Shown here: in pieces, positions 24,446-38,160 of the stretch
Layout: each line of letters begins with the position of its first letter
Numbering within the stretch: position 1 is the stretch's first letter
NCBI RefSeq assembly: GCF_001039355.2
Contig: NW_019775392.1
Span: 384,747 to 448,746 of the forward strand
Length of the DNA stretch: 64,000 bases
Origin: Lingula anatina
Taxonomy: Eukaryota > Brachiopoda > Lingulata > Lingulida > Lingulidae
Reading direction: 5' to 3'
Notes under the pieces: model-generated
Told to the model about the DNA's origin: nothing
The model's input: only the letters and a program-made list of their open reading frames with translations
Database searches by the model: none
Position numbers and translations under genes: made by a program

Positions 24446-26212
24446 GTTACTGTTTATTGTTTATTATATTATACCGTACTATCAAAAGAAATTATTTGGA
24501 CAAAGGTTACCCAACTATTTCATTTCAATTTTTTTTTCTGTACTGATGCATAGATTATCATGGCCTTAGCTTGTATAATACGTACAATATAATCAGCCAT
24601 TGGTACATTACCCTTCTGTAATTGGTATTTGCATAACCAGAATGTAAATGAACATATATATGAATTATTAATACAAGTGACATTTCTAAAGTTACTTAAT
24701 TGACTGAATGATTAAGAAATATACAGTGTAGTAATTTCTGACCAGAACGAATGTCATAAATAATAATAATAATAATAACTATTATTATTATTATTATAAA
24801 AATATTTAGAGTACAAAATCCAAATTTGTTCAGTAGACTACAATGCAGCACAAATAAAGAAAAAAAAAAGGCTGGTGAAACAAAAGGAGAAATTGATTAA
24901 AACAAATGATGTAGAAATTAAAAATGTTACTTTATCACTCTCTTTAAGAAGTCATTCTAAAGATTTTCTTATTTTTTTTAAAGAAAAGTCTTGTATTCTC
25001 TTTTAAAAGTAGCCAGAGAGTCTATCCTATATAGTAAAAATGGAAGTAAATTCCATTCCCTGAAAATTTCAGCTTTCCAGATTCTTTCTTGATTCGGCCG
25101 TGGAAATGTTTATAGAATTGTTACAGTATTAAATGTAATTAAATCAAAAACAATGTCAGAGATTAAGTAGGGACCGTCACCTTGAAAAGGATCTTGAGAT
25201 ACAATCTTATAATTAATGAAAAATCTGTCTTGGAGCACAGTGATAATCTGGCAGACATGCAAGTTTGTGTGCTATAAAACCATCTTATTCTGTTGTCTTT
25301 ACATTTTCCCTTTTTCCCCCTATCCATTAAGTTTCCATTATTCCCATTTCGCTTAAGGCAAAAGTTTTATTTATGTTATACAGAAAGGCATGTTGAGTGG
25401 TTGCAATGTGAATATGTCAGCACAAAGTATAACTTTTTCCCTGAAACCGTCTTTATGCTACACCTGTGGGTTAATAGCATCACACGAGACATTTTACTTG
25501 GATATTTAATAGTGTTAAATCAGGTCAATGGAAAATTATACTGTCCCTGTAGTACACAAACTCTAATCATAATGTAGTAAACATAAAGCTTTATACACAA
25601 TGATATCTTTAAATTTGAGCCTTGGTTTTCTCACCAGATATAAAATGTCAATGTTTCAGGTCCATTTTATAAGCAATGCTTACGACACAGAAGTAATTAA
25701 CCTTTGTTTCATTCATATTTATATCTCTATTTTGTATCCATGGGGATCTTTGTGTGGGTGATGCCCACATGTTTCTCCCAGGAATATTTTCATTATTATC
25801 TTTCATCATTTATCAGACATAAATGGGCATTGTGATTTCGAAACCACCTGGAGGCAGCCTTGTCACCATGTTCTTGTCATCAGGGATGAAAATTGTCTTC
25901 CAGATAGAGAATTTAAACCCCCTACATCCTTTGTGCGACCATGAAACTGGCATTATTGTGGTTGTAGAAAGGAGGCACAAGCATTGCTTTCGTGGCAAAA
26001 TGAATGCTCAATGATCGACCAGTTATCAGCGCTTTAAGTATTTTTTAAAATCTTAAATGAGGCTGGCTGCACTGCGGAACACCGAAAGGATGCCATCAAG
26101 TGAAAAGGGGGCTTTATGTGTCTTTTCGCATACCATAATGTAAATAGTCATAGTTTTTCCTTTGGGAGCGAAATTCGTGGCATGTCAGTCTCATTTTAAA
26201 ATGCTAGCCTAA

Positions 26213-26427
26213 GGCTCTATTCCCATAGGTTTTAGATCGATCTATCCCCGCGGGGAGTCTCACTAGATTACTTTCAGATAATCCGACTTAAATGTCCATC
26301 CCGCCTACCACAAGCTGTAAGGAGGTAATTAACTTTCGTGTCCGCCCGGCTGACAGCTATTTAGCGTGAACCCCCAGGGAGTTAGGTCGATCTAAAGTAG
26401 GTCGATCTAATCTATGGAAATGGGGTG
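26213..26427 (+). mobile_element. MITE family B, 215 bp, TSD TAA
   Basis: It begins GGCTCTATTCCCATAGG and ends TATGGAAATGGGGTG, with TAA at 26210-26212 and 26428-26430. It contains the palindromic core ATCTATCCCCGCGGGGAGTC and paired AGATCGATCTA sites near both ends. Confidence 0.85.
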
Positions 26428-27418
26428 TAAAATATTCCTTGATAAAGCAAGTTGTCATTTCTAATTAATTCATTTTCTTCTTGTCAAGTAAACATGGTAA
26501 CAAGTGAATGTTTTTATTCATGTTTCCTGCTGGTTGACAACATTTTGTACATCATTATTTTTCCGTTTGTGTGGATTTGATCATTAGTTTCCAAAAAAAA
26601 AAAAAAGGTGCTGATAATATTTTGCTGCTAATTGGAAATGAGAAAATATTAAAGGTCACATTATTCTTATCACTGAATACTGAAAAGGCTGCAGTGAAGC
26701 CCGTATGAGTTGTTTTTAATGTTTTTTGACATGCAGGTTTTAGGAATTCCATGCCGTGATGTAAATATCATAATCACAGGGGAGTACAACTGCATTGTTC
26801 TGATCTTGATTTAGTATTTGATATGGCTGGTATTAGCAAGAACAGTGCCTTTTCGTGGAATTAGGGATTTGTATTGTATTTGTATTACTGTATTGAAATG
26901 CAGATATCTTAGTTTTGCTGTAGGAGGTTATGGAACGCAGGCAGACAAATGATTAGCAAAGAGACAATTGATCTGATAAAGGCAGTTGTCCAAAATGAAT
27001 TCAGATATAATAGTGGGAAGTAGGTTGTTAAGTAGAATTGGGAGAAGATAGCCCAAGAAAAGGCATAAATGAAGGCCAAGCCTCATCCTTTCTAGATGTG
27101 ATTTTTTTTCTCCACTTAATGTAATTGTTTTTTCTACCATGGAAAACAAGACAAAAATCACAGGAAAGGAGAATTTAAGTGAACTCTATGGATAACATGA
27201 ATACGTGAACATGAAATGGGAGTCATTTCAATCTTAGAAAAAAATTAATTAGACCAATACCTTCCCATAAAAAGTTTTTTTTTCATTTAATGTAGAGTAC
27301 AAGTAATACTGTGCTATCATTAATATAATTCTAATAATGGGTAGTCATTTCTTTGTGGACATTGAAGGCAATCACAGTAATACACACTAGGAGGGGAGGC
27401 TTTTTGTGTAATTTGTAT

Positions 27419-27580
27419 CAGAGGCGAATCCAGAGATATTTTCTGACAGTCTTCCAAATGATCTTTGTTGATCCATCCTCCATTTTTGACCATCGTCTGA
27501 CAGAAAATTAGATACCCGTCAAGGTAAACTTGAAAATCTGTCTTCTGGAAGACCCAGAAGACTGCCTCAATCTGCCCTTG
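27419..27580 (+). mobile_element. hAT-like MITE family E, 162 bp, TSD TGTAT
   Basis: It runs from CAGAGGCGAATCCAGAGATA to CCTCAATCTGCCCTTG, flanked by TGTAT at 27414-27418 and 27581-27585. It is in the same orientation as 16996-17160. Confidence 0.85.
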
Positions 27581-27768
27581 TGTATATATAGGAGACATGC
27601 TCGTGACAAGTGGCACGTAGTTGACTTTACTGCATGTAGTTTGTCAGTAGTTTGGCAAGTCGATCTACCCAGGTGAATAAGTCAAATGTGTTAATTTTTA
27701 CTTATAATTTCTCTGGCTTCACTTTCACACTTTAAAAGAATGAATGGGCAAAATCAACATATTCAATG

Positions 27769-27970
27769 GCCTCATTCACAACAGAGTTGATCTGTGGACT
27801 AACAGATCCACAGACCAAATATGGCTGACCCACTTGACATCTAGCCAAGTAATCCCTATTGGGAATCTATTCAGTGTCTATTAGGGGATTATGGGGCAAG
27901 CTTTCAAGTGGGTCTGCCATATTTGATCCGCAGACCTGTTGATCTGTGGATCAACTCTGTTGTGAATGCT
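27769..27970. mobile_element. MITE family D, ~200 bp
   Basis: It has long inverted ends, CATTCACAACAGAGTTGATC and its mirror GATCAACTCTGTTGTGAATG, followed inward by GATCCACAGACCAAATATGG. The interior is short (TCAGTGTCTATTAGGGGATT) and non-coding. Confidence 0.8.
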
Positions 27971-28230
27971 TTCTATTTTCCACATAGTAAAGTGTGAAGT
28001 TTTGGTACTCTAATCTTTAACTAATGGAACCATGTTACATAGACCTGCCTAAAATCCATATACATTGTACCTGTTGACAGCAATTTTAAAAGGGACTAAT
28101 TTTTTTTTTAAATGGGCCTTTTTTGCCCCTAGTTGATATAGTTTGAAAAATGTCAAATTTTGATTCAAAGAAAACCTTTTCTGACCAAAAGGGCAGTTCT
28201 TTCGAATCCCCCCCCCTCCACCTATGGTCT

Positions 28231-31200
28231 GCTCTCAGGTTATTCATGTCAACAGTGGAATATGTAAATCATAAACACAAGCAAAATCAATAGTTTAAAT
28301 AACCAGAATAACTGTACACATATTTATGCGTTTTATAAGAGCTCCTACAGAGTAACCATGTGCATATTTTCTAGCAGGTTGTATTTTGATGTTACCAAAG
28401 AGACGCTGAGAATATGCTACTTGATATCAATTAAAGGCAATACAGTCTCCCTGGAAAACATGTTATAAATATCAAAACAGTGATAATTGCCTGGATTAAG
28501 AAAGTTATTTTGACATACTACATGACCATTAGTGCAATTTGTATTGCTTCTGTATATATGTGCAGTTAAGCCTTAAGGTGAATGCTGATAACAAGTCCCT
28601 GATTAAAGACAATGGCCTTTATATTCCCTACTAACAAAAAGCACAGTAAGAATTGTTCTGATTTCAAGAAAAGTCAAGTCCAGCTTCCAGAGTGTTGACC
28701 AGCAATGATTATTCCTGCAAACAGCTTCAACCAATATGGGCTAGAAACGAGGCAACACCAAGCATTTTTCAGTCTTCTGCATGGCTGTCAATACTTATTT
28801 ATTATGTGAAACCCTCCAACGACTGTATTTCAGCTTCAGAGTGTAGCTGGAAACGTAAATTATGGTTCAAATGTAAGGGGAACTGCAATAAAGTATGCAG
28901 TTTTCTGTCATGTTAAATTTGAAATGAAACGAAGATGGTCAACAGTGGTTATTTAGAAATCTACTATAAAGGTTCACTTCAAATCAACTGAATATATCAT
29001 AGTTTCTGTTGCATGTAAAGTGCCACCCACATAGCTCTTATATTTTCGTGACTGAGTTTAGTGTCAAAATCTATGTATTTGTGATCACTGTAAGACACAG
29101 ACATAACTGAAACCATATCACTGTATCGCAACTTGAAAAATGAAAATGTCCAACCTATTAGCAATGTCATTTAAAAGTCAGAGATTATTTGGAAACCTTA
29201 AAAAAACTGTTTTTATCTAAGATTTTTTTTTTTTTTTTTTTTTTGAGTGTGTGTGTGTAAGAGAGCGAGGTAGAAGCCCTGACAATACAAAAATTATTGA
29301 CAAAAGTATAAATATCCTCAGAAATCATGCTAAAGTCACAGAAGTTCAGTTTTATCATTAGCTCTACATGATTTTCAGTCAATTTCCTTCATGAATGAAA
29401 AAACAGAATAAGTCAATCCATTTAAATATTCTTTTAATTTTCTGTGAATAGATTTATAATATTTTCAAATAAATAAATATTTATCTCACATATTGTTTAG
29501 ATCGATAAAGAGTGCTTTTTAAAAAATCAGAAATATCAATTTCTAGCAACATTCAAATAATCTACAAAATCATAAAGAAAACTTGTTACAAATCCTGTGA
29601 ATAGATAATATATCATTGTATAATGGGAAATTGGATATCTTACAAAACCTTCAATTAGTGGATACAAAAATGTCAGCCTCGCTATCTGTTTTCTTGTTTC
29701 CATCCTACATGAATGTCATCAAATGAGTCCAATTTACTTGTTAATTGTGATTTTTCTCTTAGAAGAGCCGTTATCAATCCTAATGCCTCTGATGACGTGC
29801 ACTAATTTACTAGACAGGGACCAATTTGCCAACCAAGTAAAATATGAAGGCGGTGATTTCACAATGATGCGATTCAAATGATGACTAAAGCATGGCTTGA
29901 TATACATCAGCAAATGAAACAAGACAATTTTGCCTTATTCTGGAGTTAGTTGAGACTTTTGAACACATTTGCTTTAAATGGACAATATATATTGAAATGT
30001 AATAACAGTAGAGATGAAAAGATTCTGGTTACATTTGGAAATTTGGGTATTGTAGTCACCCTCTCCCCCCCCCTCCAAACCCTTTTATAGAACATCTTCA
30101 GAGCTTTTTTAAAAGGTCTACTTTTACCTCCACAAATGTTTCTTAATAAATGTTATATGAGAACTACACCATTGGCAATATTCTTTTAAATTTACTAATT
30201 GACATTAACATAAACACAGAAACGCACATTAAGAAACAACACTTTAATACAAAATAATAATAAATAAATAAATAAATAAATAAAAATAAAAGGGGACTAT
30301 TTATAACAGGAAATTTGGTATAAATATACTGGTATATCTGAAATCAGGAGCCTTTCTGTTTATGGCTGCTACTGGCATTTCATTTTGGGCTCTCCATTTG
30401 AACAACAGCATTCTCATTAGTCTGAGGTGATTGAACAGTGCGTCCAACCACGAGCCTCGGGTTCATTCATTTCCCCAAGCATATGATGCCCAACAGTTAT
30501 CTAGGAATGAGGCAGTTTATTGGAACACGGAGATAAAAAAAAAACTCTGATCATCACCCACACAGACTATTCCTTTACAGTTTATTCGATATAAAACACT
30601 CACAGATAAATCACAAATTAAATGCAAGACGGGGAACATCAAGATCAATTTCATAGTCCTATACAGAAATCTCTATTTTTTTAATTCCTGTCACTTTTTT
30701 GTGCATTCATTATAAAAATATAGGTTTGGCAATTGAAACCTTGAAATTAATTCTGACAGTCCATTTCTTTTGTTCTCTGAAGTTCTCAACTGACCTATGA
30801 AATATGATATACACAGGTAACTCTGAATATTCCCATCGCTGATTATACTATATTCAAACTGACATGGAATGTAACAGTATTCTCCAATCAAATACATCTG
30901 ACCTTTGTAAAGGCCATTTAAAACAACTGTACGCAAATGAGCTTATATGATCAAAAAAATATATGCAAGTGTGTATCTGCACATGAAGTTCAGTCAATTC
31001 AGATTTATAAAATCTGATGACTACCAACCTTTGCAATGTTGAAATAAATAAAAATTAAAACATCACTGTTTTTTTAAAAACTTGTTCTTTTTTTGCACAG
31101 CAGGTGGAGCTACTGGTACATGGTGTAGCTCGAGAAATCCCAGTCTTCACTGTACACTGTGCCTTTAAGTTAATGTTCTCATTAGATGTCAAGGAGAGGG

Positions 31201-32028
31201 GCTTAATAAGTCTTGCCCCCCCCCCCCCCAAACCCCAGGGCCAATGCCCACTCCAATCCTCTTTTCAATTCTTCTCTCTTCCACTTGCATTGTCCCTTTT
31301 TTTCCTTTCTTTATAAATAACCTTCATCTAAGGACCCTCCTGCATCAATGATATGTCCTACAGCTTTATGTTATCATTAGGATTGTTTTAGCAAAAAAGA
31401 AGCGTGGCGATCAGGCATTATAAATGGATAAGGTATTCACCAACACCACCCACAGATCTTTTAGCACTTATGGCCATATTAACCACATAACCCATAATTT
31501 AACCAGCACTACCACTGTGGATGAATGTTAGTGCAAGGTATCGCTTTGTTGGTGCTACATGTGCAACATGTGTCGGTTAATTTGAGAGTTTTGTGGTTAA
31601 TATGGGTGTGAGTGCTAAAAGATCTGCCAGTAGTGTTAGTAAATGCCAAATCCGTTTATAAGGCCAGGTGATGGTGGTGGAGAGATGCACAAGAGGCTAT
31701 ATCACGCTGGGACGAAAAAGAAATGTTATATAATTTTACCCAAGCATCCCAGAAGCAAACTGCCTTCTACAGACCTACAAGTTTTCCTTTTTCCTTAATG
31801 CTATATGAAACATTATATAATTTATAAAAACACAACTGTGCGCACAAAGTGAGCCTGTTTTTCCGCCCGATATTCACACATATTTCTCTTGTTAATTCTC
31901 TGTACATTTCTGTACTGTGAGAGAATTTTTTCAAAAAGAAAAAAAAGTCATAATCCAGCCCAGCCCAGGCCTTTAGTTATAAGAGAACACACCCTGTGTC
32001 TTCCATGCTAACTGGTAACCCTGAATCC
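28231..32028. other. Intergenic / likely 3' UTR of the PPxY gene
   Basis: No gene was recognised on either strand. The sequence is AT-rich with few MITEs. A T run (29222-29244) and an (AATA)n run (30262-30295) are present. Several TTTATT hexamers (AATAAA on the minus strand; e.g. 30508, 30580) could end the minus-strand transcript from 32029, but none is clearly the right one. Confidence 0.5.
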
Positions 32029-35000
32029 CTATGAATCCACCTGGGCAGGAGTGCTGATCAAAACACTGTGATCCACCAAGTCCGTTGTCATTGGGGCACC
32101 GGCCTCTTGAACATCGATGATATTCACGTGGATCGTGCTCCCCTGTATTGAACTATTACAGTCAGCCGCTGGCGTGGCTTCTGTGCTGGCATCTGCGTTA
32201 CCTCCTTCTGCAGACAGAGATGGGTGGTTTCCCAGGATGCTGGCGACTATGTCGTATGGAGGCGGAGAGGACGGTTCTTCTGTCTCATCGTCTTTACTAC
32301 AAAGCTGAAATGGAGAAGTATCCTCTACGTCATACATGTAACACTTAATGGGCATATGGAGTATATGTATGCATGTATTTATATACATATATCTATGAGT
32401 GTGTGTGTATGCATGTGCATTTAAGTGCATATATGCAAGCATGTGCATGAGGGTCTATTTGTACGTATGTGAGCCGGTGGAGAGATACATTATTTTTTTA
32501 CATCATCAATTACCACATCCATATTAACAGCATGACATTTGGTTTTTAATAAGGATTTCGTTAGACATTGAACATATAAATCTGTGAAAACACTGCGGTT
32601 TCACATTCAGATATGGTAACCCAACTGCAGTCCCTAGAGCAATTACTGCCATCCTGTAGCTTTCTCATTTGTGCCTTAATTAATTATTTTCAATGGAACT
32701 GCATATCAGGCGTGTTTCTAGGGATTCGGCTTAAAGAGTTTCCTTAAAATCATGCTTTTCTCTTGTAATGAATTACCATGTAACATATTAATAACAGTAA
32801 TTATGAACCTATATTGCCTGATGCTTAATGTGCTGCGTGATCATATTGTTCTGTACAATTAAGTACACTGTACCCCCATTTATTCCTGCACATAATACGT
32901 ATGACTTGACATGGAATATTTGTAACCTGTTTTGCATTAAGGAACATATACGTAACTTTAAATCACTTAAATGTTTTATGATAGAAAGTTTTTTTTTCAT
33001 GTGGTCACTTTATTTTGTGGTATATAATCACTTTGAAAAAATATGAATGTGTAAATTATGTAAGTGATTTATGGTCAGTTAAAATGGGTAACGAGAGAGA
33101 GTGAGAGAGAAATTCCCCAACTAATTTCACAAATGTGGCTTTCTATGTTGAAATTCAAAATGCAAGGGTTGGCGGTTGTCATCTGAAGTAATGCACTTTA
33201 AAAAAAAATGAGCATTATCTATTTGATTTAAATATAATGTATTGGGTTTTGGAATAAAAAAAGGGAAAACTGGTGATGTCCTTTTTATGGCACTCCAATT
33301 TACCATCACATTACAACTTATTCACATCAAGGCTAATACTTTTGGTCTGTTGCTTAATATGTTAATGAACACGAGTAATTAAATACCCTATTGATGAAAA
33401 TAGTATTGGGGCTAAGACTACTTCAGTGAACAGAATTAATTAACACTGTCATTCAAAAATAGCACCAATGTGTGAACTCAAGTTGTTTTTTCTGTGATGT
33501 GCAACAAATGTAACCAGCAACTGTATGCACTTAGTAAAATAAAGTTATTCAAGTTCTTGGTATAAGAATATAATGTTTTTTGAACGATTGATTAAAACAT
33601 CATTGCAAGCATATTTATGAAAAACTGAAGATGTCAGGATTTCAGGATTCTTACATTTTCAGTTGATGAGGCAAAATTTCCCAGAAGGGCTTCGTCATAA
33701 GTTGGCGGTAGAAAGGAGTTGACATCAAGGGTGACGAACTCTTTCTGTACTCCTGAACTGTTGATCTCCGTACAATGACTACCTAAAGGATAAATCACAA
33801 AACATGGTTGATGTATGGCAGAAAATTACTACTGTGAGTTACAGTATTATATTTTTATACACTAGGAATTTAGGGAAAAGATAATGTGCAAAATGTATCA
33901 TAATAAAATTATACAGCCAAAAACATTGCAACAATATTTACCAAAAAGAAAATAAAAATACCTATAAATACAACACATACAGGCATATTGATCAGAAGAT
34001 ATACAAACACAAAACAGTGTCTGTTTATAAATTAAAAGAGAGTGCTCATTTCATACTTTAATTTGCAAATAATTTCCATGTAACAATAGACTTACTTTCT
34101 GATCTCCTGGATTGTCGTGCTCTAACTCTACGATGTCTGCGTTCATCGGCTGAACAGTACTGCTTAAGGCACAGCACGGTGATAATAAAGAGAGGGACTG
34201 CTATAAGGCCCAGTACCACAGGGATAACAACTGAGAATATCTTGATGTTTCCTATGGTATCAAAATTAAAGAAAAAAATATGGATAATAAATATATGCAT
34301 ATAAATTATATCTATGTATATAATTGCATTATAAATACAGAAACAAAAAGTGTTTTGTTTGAAGTAACNNNNNNNNNNNNNNNNNNNNNNNNNNNNNNNN
34401 NNNNNNNNNNNNNNNNNNNNNNNNNNNNNNNNNNNNNNNNNNNNNNNNNNNNNNNNNNNNNNNNNNNNNNNNNNNNNNNNNNNNNNNNNNNNNNNNNNNN
34501 NNNNNNNNNNNNNNNNNNNNNNNNNNNNNNNNNNNNNNNNNNNNNNNNNNNNNNNNNNNNNNNNNNNNNNNNNNNNNNNNNNNNNNNNNNNNNNNNNNNN
34601 NNNNNNNNNNNNNNNNNNNNNNNNNNNNNNNNNNNNNNNNNNNNNNNNNNNNNNNNNNNNNNNNNNNNNNNNNNNNNNNNNNNNNNNNNNNNNNNNNNNN
34701 NNNNNNNNNNNNNNNNNNNNNNNNNNNNNNNNNNNNNNNNNNNNNNNNNNNNNNNNNNNNNNNNNNNNNNNNNNNNNNNNNNNNNNNNNNNNNNNNNNNN
34801 NNNNNNNNNNNNNNNNNNNNNNNNNNNNNNNNNNNNNNNNNNNNNNNNNNNNNNNNNNNNNNNNNNNNNNNNNNNNNNNNNNNNNNNNNNNNNNNNNNNN
34901 NNNNNNNNNNNNNNNNNNNNNNNNNNNNNNNNNNNNNNNNNNNNNNNNNNNNNNNNNNNNNNNNNNNNNNNNNNNNNNNNNNNNNNNNNNNNNNNGGGGG

Positions 35001-35878
35001 GTTCGAAAGAACCGCCCCTTTTGCTGGGAAAAGGTCCACTCTGGGTAAAATTTGTTCTAGGTACATGAAGGTTTTATGGGAAAAGGTCCACTTTTTCAGA
35101 AAAAGAACCCCCCTTTTGAAATTGCTGGCTACAGGCCTGAATATTATGGGCTATTGCATTCAGAAAGGCAGTGGTGTTGCAATGCAACTGACATTAATCT
35201 GGTTAACAAGGAAACGGCTGGTTTGCATGTCTGTCAAGTCTACTTCAGACCAAGCAATGACAGCAATTGTTGAAGGCTGCAAGCCAATGAACCAAAAGAT
35301 TTCAAATGTTGCCAGAAGGTGGATTATACACGACAGCTCTACTGCACAGTATATGTATCACATACATCTCGCTGACTCATGGTGTATCTATTACATACTT
35401 GCATCACGAAATGGTTGGTTTAATTGGATAATTTGCATAGTGGTAACATTAGAATGCCTGTAAACAGTGCAATGACATTCACGCCAGTCAGCAGCCCACA
35501 TAATATATGGTAACTGCTTGATCTTTTCGATGGGGAAAAATTGTGAATTTTACAGATATATTTTAAGTCATAAATTCTTTAAATTCGAAAATTCTTCTTG
35601 AGTGGTAGCAACAAAATTAAAATGTTGGCTTGTCTTTAGATCTATTCCATGCAGTAAATGTAACACAATTGCTGCATAGAAATATAATTTTTGTGATTAA
35701 AAATTTATGCACCTGAAAGTTTGATAATTTTCGCCCATTGAAAAGATTGAGTATTTACGGTATCCTGTCTAACAAAAAGAGGAAAAAAGAACTCACCTTC
35801 TCCACACTGTAGCATCCACATTAAAGAGGTAAGCACCATTATGTCTGTAGATGCACCTTTCCTCTTAAAGTGAGTCAT
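32029..35878 (-). CDS. Single-pass membrane protein with two PPxY motifs (NEDD4/WW-binding type)
   Basis: Minus-strand exons, phase-compatible: 35797-35878 (start, signal-like peptide, MVLTSLMWMLQCGE), 34096-34251 (transmembrane helix, VVIPVVLGLIAVPLFIITVL, then a basic stretch ERRHRRVRARQSRR), 33655-33782 (FLPPTYDEALLG) and 32029-32304 (SSPPPYDIV, ending STPAQVDS). Joined directly they give 213 residues with almost no ectodomain. The first two exons meet in phase 1 and a 627-base gap lies between them, so one or more phase 1-1 ectodomain exons may be missing. PPTY and PPPY are binding sites for WW domains of NEDD4-family ubiquitin ligases, pointing to an adaptor or sorting role. The layout recalls LDLRAD3 (PPSYSEALL) and similar proteins, but the family is not settled. 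The 5' part is duplicated at 39099-41360. Confidence 0.7.
34369..34995. other. Assembly gap, 627 N
   Basis: An unbroken run of n. The sequence to its right is the interior of a hAT-like repeat, so the left end of that repeat lies in the gap, as may missing exons of the PPxY gene. Confidence 0.99.
34996..35139 (+). mobile_element. hAT-like repeat, right part
   Basis: GGGGGTTCGAAAGAACC to TTGCTGGCTACAGGCCTG. The end mirrors the left end CAGGCCCGTAGCCAGGGG of the copy at 55740, so the element has CAGGCC(C/T)GTAGCC inverted termini. An open frame across it is not a gene. Confidence 0.7.
35508..35763. mobile_element. MITE family G, ~255 bp
   Basis: Inverted ends: GATCTTTTCGATGGGGAAAA near 35519, mirrored by TTTTCGCCCATTGAAAAGAT near 35748 and then TATTTACGGTA. 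The copies at 38810-39066 and 46404-46660 share the interior (ATTGTGAATTTTACAGATA, GCAACAAAATTAAAA). Confidence 0.7.
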
Positions 35879-38040
35879 GATTCTAGAATATTAGTTAAAA
35901 AAAACAGGTTAAAAAAACAGATCTAAGAAATTGTTGAAAATATTTTCATCATGTATATCCAGGTCACCTATATGTGATTATTACTGTTCCACTTATTTCA
36001 ATTATTCAACACCTTACACAACATTTTTTACTTTAAGTTATGCAAGTTTTTTCTTCTGTAAATTCATGGATTAATGTCTTACTGTCTGACAATTAATGTA
36101 TTTTTATTAAAAAATCTGTCGCCTTAATTTACAGACACTAGCTGTTTCCTCTCTCCACTGAACTCTCCCCCTCCAATCCCTCCAACCCACAAAAAAATCT
36201 ACTAATATAAAAAGTAATAAATTTTAAGCTGCGCCTAATGTTTGCTCTCCTATTGTCTCAATCTATTATTAACGGTGCATCATAATCTTCTCAAGTTTTA
36301 CTTATCTTCTTTCTTTTTGTTCATATGTAACTTATTCTATGACAATAGCCTGAAGGTTTTACAGTGCACACTTGGACCAATGAAACCTTTTATAAAAAAA
36401 TGATGAAAATGTTATGAATTTTCAAACCAGTGAACCTTCAGACTGTTGAGATACACCTTTAAATTGAGCTGAGGCAATAAAGGAATATCTGTTGTATATT
36501 TTCATACTGAATGAATGAATCTTCTTTAAATCCCGGACCCCAATATCCCAACCCCCTTACATTACCCCACAATATCCCTGACCCATTTCCCTACTAGTAC
36601 CTCCCCAACCTAACATATTATCAAGGTTGAAGCACATGATTGTTAGACCTTTATAGAACACTAAATTATTAAAACACTTAAAAGATATCCAATGTAGGAT
36701 TTGAAGTGCATTCTAAGTGCATGGATTGCTTCATGTTGAACTTGTCTGAGGGCATCTATAACACTCTTAAAACATAAAAATCTTAATCAATATCACCAAA
36801 AATTAATCATATTCACCGTCCTCTGCCAACCTCAGTAGGCAGCCATCTTAACACAGTTTCAAAATAGCGTGGTTCACTGCATGAAAGTCTTGCAATATCT
36901 GGAAGTCGAGTCAATGGAATGAATCTCATATCTGGAAAGCCTCCAATTAAGAGCTGATTTTGATCTTTGGCTTTTTCCAAAAAGAGTTACGGCTGGTGTC
37001 AGTAAAGGGAGATTAAAGGATAATTTGTTAAATAAGAGTTTTTGGCATGAAAATTCTCCTTTGGATACCTTTATGTTTTCCCTATGTACCATATCTATAA
37101 TTATATATGCATTCACATAAATCCATCTTTGGGTCCTCAGTTTTATTTATTTTTATCCTTCTTGTAATGGAAATACAGACTGGTGAATTTCACTCATGAT
37201 GGTAATATTCAGAAATTCAGAAATCAAAATTTCCTCATTGTAGGGATCAGATGCTGGATCACCTTGGTGACAAAGAAAACACTGCTGAATTTCCCAGAAA
37301 AAAAGTAATTTGTTTTGCATATATTTATATGAATTCCCACAATGATTATATACATAACCACTTAATTCTCCCTTCACACATGATTATGTCTTTATTCTCT
37401 GTTAAATTATCACACCTCCTGATGTCTGGAAACAGTGTTTCAGCAAATTATGTCCAGTGACTTCATTCAACCTCCATGTACAGGATTAGGTTTTGTTCAT
37501 AAAATGATTGGAAATTTATGGGTAGACAATTAAGAGAGGAAAGATCGAAATAACGGATATACATGAAAAAAAACTCCTTTTGTTCTGCTGCCTCTCCCAA
37601 GTCTCAATAACCAAAAACCCGATCCGATCTCTACACGCAAGTCCCCCATTGTTTCTCAGTTATATTCACCAGACAACATCTCCAACGTTATTTTTCAGTT
37701 AAAGCCAAACTATAACAATGGTATGACTTAGCACACTGAAACGCGCAGCACTTCTTATTTCCCAAACAAAGGCATTGTGATCCTACCATTACAGCCAGAA
37801 TAAAAATTGCTTGCTTAGATAAATCAGTAGATAAATCGGATAAATGTACGTGTATACAGGTTTTCCAGCTAGTTTTGACGTTGAGAATCAAAAACAACCG
37901 GTCAAATAAAATATTCTTTTGAGTCAACCATATTCACTGTTGTCTGAATGCCATTGTGATACTTATATTATTCAGTGTCTGTGTGCCGCCAGCAGAAGCA
38001 GACGCTTTTTCTTTATCAATATCAATATATTAGCACTCAC

Positions 38041-38160
38041 CTTTCTTAATTGAATGTACTCCACTTCTCCTCAAACTCTATCCGTGCGTTTTAAATGGCC
38101 TATGATGAACTGCTGATGAGAGGATTGTTCGGTTTTCCTCTTAAAATGAGTCGAAGATGA
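38041..38160 (-). other. Probable 5' UTR exon and promoter region of the PPxY gene
   Basis: On the minus strand CAATTAAGAAAG|GTGAGT gives a strong donor (intron side 38035-38040). It would splice to the acceptor at 35883-35884 (ATTCTAG), four bases before the ATG. The 5' end is not visible. A second, nearly identical donor stands at 41354-41359. Confidence 0.5.

Larger units (their letters stand above)
23363..28230. other. Intergenic: LRRCC1 3' flank, repeat-rich
   Basis: No gene was recognised. Contents are A and T runs (23730-23754, 23899-23928), a (GT)n run (23929-23955), (TTA)n at 24760-24798, MITEs E (24281 and 27419), B (26213) and D (27769), and a hAT-like fragment at about 28085-28230 (cgaatccccccccctccacc). 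Confidence 0.7.

Noticed and set aside
34280-35068. Long open frames on both strands
   Set aside because: They consist of the 627-base run of n, which reads as unknown residues, with repeat sequence at the edge.
36874-37116. 80-codon frame, repeated at 40185-40427
   Set aside because: Its identity between the two places follows from the 3.3-kb duplication and is not evidence of selection; it lies in the first intron of the PPxY gene.
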